The position numbers and the translations under genes were made by a program. A DNA stretch of 64,000 nt, from contig WJXW01000011.1 in the NCBI GenBank assembly GCA_015832175.1, positions 1,674,001-1,738,000 of the forward strand. The letters run 5' to 3'. The notes beneath the pieces were generated by a model. The model was not told where the DNA came from. It saw only the letters and a list, made by a program, of their open reading frames with translations, and did no database searches. The stretch is from Paraphaeosphaeria minitans (Eukaryota; Ascomycota; Dothideomycetes; Pleosporales; Didymosphaeriaceae). The first letter of the stretch is position 1; each line of letters begins with the position of its first letter. Positions 59,826 to 64,000 of the stretch are shown in pieces.

Positions 59826-61916
59826 CTACAGCAACCCCCACGCCGCCGCCGCAGCAGCAGCCCAAAGCACCGTCCGCACCCGGGCCGGCAGGGCCCCAGC
59901 GGCGCTCCGGCCCACGGTCAGATCCACCACCGCGCCGGGATAGTTGCACGTCAACTCCCGACCGCTCGTGTCGCGGCGGCCGTAGCTCAGGGCGCGCATG
60001 GGCGGATTCGGGCACGCGAAGCCCAGCTGGGCGGGGCAGCTTCTCACGATGTCGAAGCACAGGTTCTCGCAGGGGAGCAGTTCCTTGTAGGGGCCGGGGG
60101 CGAGGGTGGCGTCGATGGCGGGGACGCGGGACTGGTTGTACGCCACGCGGGTGCGCAGGGAGGCATCGTAGCCCGTGGTCGCGTTCTCCGCGGGGGTGGA
60201 GTCGCTGTCAGGGCCGTCGAAGCTGGCCGAGGGGAAGAAGGGCAGGCCGTCGACCGAGGGCAGCGTGCCGTTGGGGAACGGCGTGTTGATGTTGCGCGGG
60301 TGGAGGTAGGTGGCGTTGGCGGTCCAGTCCTCGCAGCGCGGGATCAGCACGCTGCAGAGCCAGGATTTGTAGTCGACCTCGCAGTCGCTGCAGTTGCGCG
60401 CGAGGCTGTACTGCGCGGTGCCGACGGTATCGCAGGCGACCTGCGCGAGGGAAGTGCGGAAGGCGGACATGTACTGCGTGGCGAGGCCGTCGTAGAAGGC
60501 AATGAGGCCCGTGTCGTTATTTTTCCAGGCCGAAGAGGAGGGCACAGCGTAGGCGACTGTGTTGCATTCTTCCAGACCGAAGATGACTTGGCACGTGTCG
60601 TCTGCGTGAGGTCAGATTGGCGGGGAGGGGAAGAAGGGGAGTGGAGTGGAGGGGGGCTTACCGGCTTTTGTCTGCCACTGGAAGGACTGGAAGACGCGGC
60701 CGCCGTCGTTGGTGGTGGTGTTGTCGATGGTCATGTTGGAGGTGCCGTTGAGGACGAGGAAGCCCGTGTACTTCATCGAGGTCTTGAGGCCTTGCACGTT
60801 GAACATGCCCTTGGGTAAACCCTGGCCGAACTGCGTGGTGATGGACGTCGTCACCGACAGGTCGTTGGACGACTCGAACTGTGTTTTCAACCCGCAGTAC
60901 GAGCGCTCCAGTCCCATCATGGGGCTCCATGCGTCGTCTGGGAAGGCGTAGATGTCGAAGGGCATGTTGTCGTCCTTGTGCTCGTCGATCCACTTGTCCA
61001 CCTTTGCCGTATCGTTGAAGTCGGTCATGTTATGCGTGATGAAGAGCGTGGAGTCGCTGTCCGTGTCGACCATGTAGATGAAGTTGGTGCTGTTGTCGTA
61101 TATGTGGTAATAGCCCTGGTCCGTAGACGCTGCAATCTCGAAGCTCCAGCTTCCAGCCCATCCTTGGGTGAGTGCCGGAGCCGTGACCGCAATGTACACA
61201 TTTTCGTTGGTGGCAAGCGTGTAATTAGCATATCCGCCGTTGAAGGTGGAGTTCCCCACTGGCCTGCTGCTGGAGCTGGGCACTGCTGGGGCACTGCTCG
61301 TCGACGTCCAGACCCAAAGTGTAAGCTGCGGCACGGGGTCTGTGACGAGTTTGACGGTCGGAGTGGGCTGGCGACAGGTGTTTGCGGATATCCAGAGCCG
61401 GCTCTGAGCTTGCCTCTTCACTATTTCGCCCTCCTCGTGACCGTCCGTATCTGACTTCCCATTCAGAGTCTCTTCTGGCGCCCGCGCATTCAAAACCTCC
61501 TCCAGCACCGATCTCTGGCCCAGCTGGCTTTTCTTGAATGTGAAAGTCCTCGTGTTGTTTGGGGCGATCTCCATCGACTTCATCTGGTTGTTGTTCAGCT
61601 CTGACGGCTTTGGATCATCTTCCTGCCGCCCCACCAAGCTCCTGTCAAAGTACGCAAAGAGCGGCGCATAGAGCGAATCGCCATTTCCCTCCTCTCCTAG
61701 TGCGTCTCTTGTCTCTATGGGGGGCTCGTCTGGCGGGGCGGGCGGTATCGGCGCTTCGAACTCGCTGTGCTGGACGACTTCAGCAGGGACGGGTATCTCG
61801 GCAGCGTATGCAAAGTAGTTTGGCTGGAAGGATATCCAGACCACCACAACAAGGCATGTTGCAATGACAAAGGCTAGCAGCCTCGACGGCAGGGACGCGA
61901 GCTTCGGCAGCTGCAT
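59826..61916 (-). CDS. MID1: Mid1 stretch-activated calcium channel subunit
   Basis: Regulatory subunit of the high-affinity Ca2+ influx system, working with Cch1 at the plasma membrane in polarity and cell-wall stress. Exons on the minus strand are 61916-60662 and 60601-59826 with a 60-nt intron (GTAAGC...GCAG); the join gives QTKADDTCQVIFGLEECNTV. The protein is 676 aa. It has an N-terminal hydrophobic segment (LLAFVIATCLVVVVWISF) and a large N-glycosylated middle (many N-x-S/T). The Cys-rich C-terminal part has ARNCSDCEVDYKSWLCSVLI, PRCEDW, LLPCENLCFDIVRSCP and FACP, the hallmark of Mid1. The hydrophobic end (VRTVLWAAAAAAAWGLL) fits membrane attachment. Confidence 0.93.
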
Positions 61917-62794
61917 GTGTGCGTCGGTGACGGTGCGGGACGGTGGTGGGTGCGACGGCGGGAAGCGTTCGCGCCGCTGCGCTGGGGTGACGATGGTATC
62001 AACGGGAAGGTGTGTAGCATGAACCGTCCAGACAGTTCCGAGAAGCCCGCAATCTCACACGGGCCGGGCAACCAGGCGTTATGAAGTGGCTTCTGGCATC
62101 GCGGCGGTGCTCATGCACCGTTGGAGGTGCGCATGCATCGCCAAGACTCGGGGATCTGATGTTCCTGTAAGACATGCATGTTTCCGCTCGGGGCGCGTCT
62201 GGGAGCATCTCGATCCTCGAACAGGGAAGCAGCTTCAGAATTGTGACGGGAGGGCAGAAGGTCTTGGCAGCCACCGGTTTTGCAGGTTTCCAACTCGCAG
62301 TCTGGAGTGGCCGCCTGACACGCCTGACGGTTCGCCACTTGGCCGGAGTCAAGTCCCTTGTGTACGCCGTACGGCCATGCCCACCGCAGCCACATCTGCA
62401 GACCACCAACAACGACAACACAAGATGAGGGACAGCGAGCATGCTCCACGCAAATCAATCTCCCAGGCATACCACGTCCCAAGGAATCACAGCAGACCAC
62501 GTCCCACAGGCATCACGGCGGCAAACGGACATTCACCAGCCGCGGCGGGGCAACCGTGCGCCGCGACTGCCAACAAACACGCCTGGCCGCTTCGGGCAGA
62601 ATGTCAACAAGGGTGTGAAGGCTGATTTCCATTTCCATCCCATGTCCCATCGCTAATCAGCCTGCCACGGTGCCACCCCACCACACCAGCCGTCTCTCGC
62701 GGCCTCCCACCAAGCCAGCTGTCTCACGCGGATCCAGGCATGCTCCCCGCTTGATAACCGCCTCAGCCATGTGAGGTAGTCTGCGCACCAAGCC
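61917..62794. other. Divergent intergenic region, MID1 and right-edge gene
   Basis: Shared upstream region; no gene recognised. Confidence 0.5.
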
Positions 62795-64000
62795 ATGTCG
62801 CCCTACCAGCATCTGTTTTCCACAAACGCCGTCCTCAACGTCTGGCGCAACCTGCGCACCCGCGACCAGAACGATCTGCTTCTCTCGTTCCACCTCCAGC
62901 CCGACCATGTGCGCACTGCGCGGGACCCGCGCCATGGGAAAGAGGGGGTCGTGGAGACGGCGAGCGATGAGTCGGGGAGGAAGACGGCCGTCGTCGACGG
63001 CCGAGGCGCCATAGACGGGCGGAGCATTGGCTTTGTGGTACCATGGCGGAGCATGCAGGCCCAGAAGAAGGAGTTGCGGGAGAAGGAGAAGGAGCTGGCC
63101 GATGCCTTGGTTGTGCTGGCCGGGGAGGTCTCCTTTGCCGGTACGCATACAGGCTACTGAAGCCTGCCTAGGTGCACTCAGTCCATGTTGCGATGCAGCA
63201 TGCGCCGACTGCTCCCAGCCTTTCGTGGATCCAAGTGAAGGACGCCCGCTGACTTGACCAGACCTCCCACCCGCCCTCCAGTCCTCCCTCACCCAGAACC
63301 CCCTCATTCAAGTCCGCCACCTCGCCGCCGGCCTCTCCCGCCAAATGTCGCGCGTCGAAATCCAAATGGCCGACAACGAGCCCTTTGCAACCGGCAAGAA
63401 CCTCTACAGCGGCGGCGAGCTGATCCGCAAATACCTGCCCGACATCGACACGCTGTTCCAGCAGCGCCCCATCCCGCAGCGCATGATCTTCGAGCTGCTC
63501 CTCGAGCTCAAGGACCTTGTCTACGCCGGCATGCAAGCCTGCGAGCGCGAAGTTATCGAGTGGGACCTCACCAACTTCAGCTCCTTCGAGGACTTCGACG
63601 AGGCTCTCATCCGCGCCATCACGCCGCTCCCCTCGGACGAGGTGCCGGGACCGGGCTCCTCCACCGGCACGCGCAAGCTGCTCCGCCGCAAGGCTTCGAG
63701 CATTAGTGTCATATCGCGCCCCTGGCTCCACGACGAAGCCGAGATCCTGTTTCATCTCGAGTCCCTCGACACCACTGCCGCGGCCATGTCGCACCTCCCC
63801 GTCCCCATCACCGACTTCGCCGCCAAAGCCGCCATCACGCTACGCCGCACGCTGCCGCGCCAGGTCCTGAATGACCACAGCCTTGCCAAGCGGAAGCGGA
63901 CGGGGCGCTGCGCCGAGTATGCCCGCTGCATGAAATGGGCGGGCACCAGCTGGCGGCAGGGCGGCGGGTGTCGCCGGGGGTGCAAGAACGAAGATGAGGA
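62795..64000 (+). CDS. Unrecognised protein, 3' end outside the window
   Basis: Exon 1 is 62795-63140 (MSPYQHLFSTNAVLNVWRNL...). A 121-nt intron runs from GTACGC to the CCAG at 63258-63261. Exon 2 starts at 63262 and stays open to the right edge (at least 361 codons in total). Visible features: a basic/coiled stretch (QKKELREKEKELADALVV), then a helix-rich region without low complexity (LIQVRHLAAGLSRQM, DIDTLFQQRPIPQRMIFELL). No signal peptide or membrane helix. The splice is supported by the join VSFADLPPALQSS and by loss of all frames without it. The last bases encode a Cys/Arg-rich stretch that may instead be the start of another intron. Function not recognised. Confidence 0.65.

Noticed and set aside
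59661..60818. 385-codon plus-strand ORF across MID1
   Set aside because: Arg/Gly/Val-rich shadow opposite the Cys-rich C-terminal half of MID1.

Overview
This is nuclear DNA of a filamentous ascomycete, most likely a Dothideomycete. The evidence is: many short introns of about 46-115 nt with fungal splice signals; a velvet regulator (VeA), a Pth11/rhodopsin-like membrane protein and a class II peroxidase; a chromodomain LTR retrotransposon destroyed by RIP-type mutation; and scattered (TACC/TAGG)n tracts in the intergenic DNA. The class assignment is inference. Gene identities come from motifs and family knowledge, not from a search.

Layout. 1-5284: a formin, open at the left edge. 7.5-8.5 kb: a secreted haem peroxidase. 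10.0-10.7 kb: a small conserved-looking gene with an in-frame TGA. 12.0-14.8 kb (minus): the ER-fusion GTPase SEY1. 15.5-17.2 kb (minus): a SLY41-type transporter. 17.7-18.8 kb: a broken S9 peptidase. 19.6-22.1 kb: a Pumilio RNA-binding protein. 23.5-24.5 kb: RCF2. 25.9-28.3 kb: a peroxisomal acyl-CoA synthetase. 29.9-31.3 kb (minus): a rhodopsin-like membrane protein. 32.1-33.9 kb: a secreted carboxylesterase with a 5-nt exon. 36.5-37.0 kb: a small two-exon gene that is easy to miss.

From 37.0 to 43.4 kb there is no convincing gene, but there is a dense cluster of minisatellites leading up to veA (43.4-45.2 kb). MET17 (46.2-47.9 kb, minus) follows; its start codon touches a 19-bp tandem array. 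About 450 bp further upstream sits a complete 6,666-bp LTR element (48,384-55,049) with 431-bp LTRs and a 5-bp target duplication. Its gag, pol and an additional antisense gene can still be followed through RIP stop codons. PP5 phosphatase (minus) and an N-terminally extended SPT4 (plus) diverge from a 321-bp promoter. MID1 (minus) and an unrecognised gene cut by the right edge complete the window.

The genes do not form a cluster with one job. Most are housekeeping or signalling genes (polarity, ER shape, Ca2+ influx, sulphur assimilation, transcription elongation). The most unusual content is the retroelement with its antisense gene and mutation gradient, the repeat arrays abutting the veA and MET17 promoters, and the micro-exon in the carboxylesterase.
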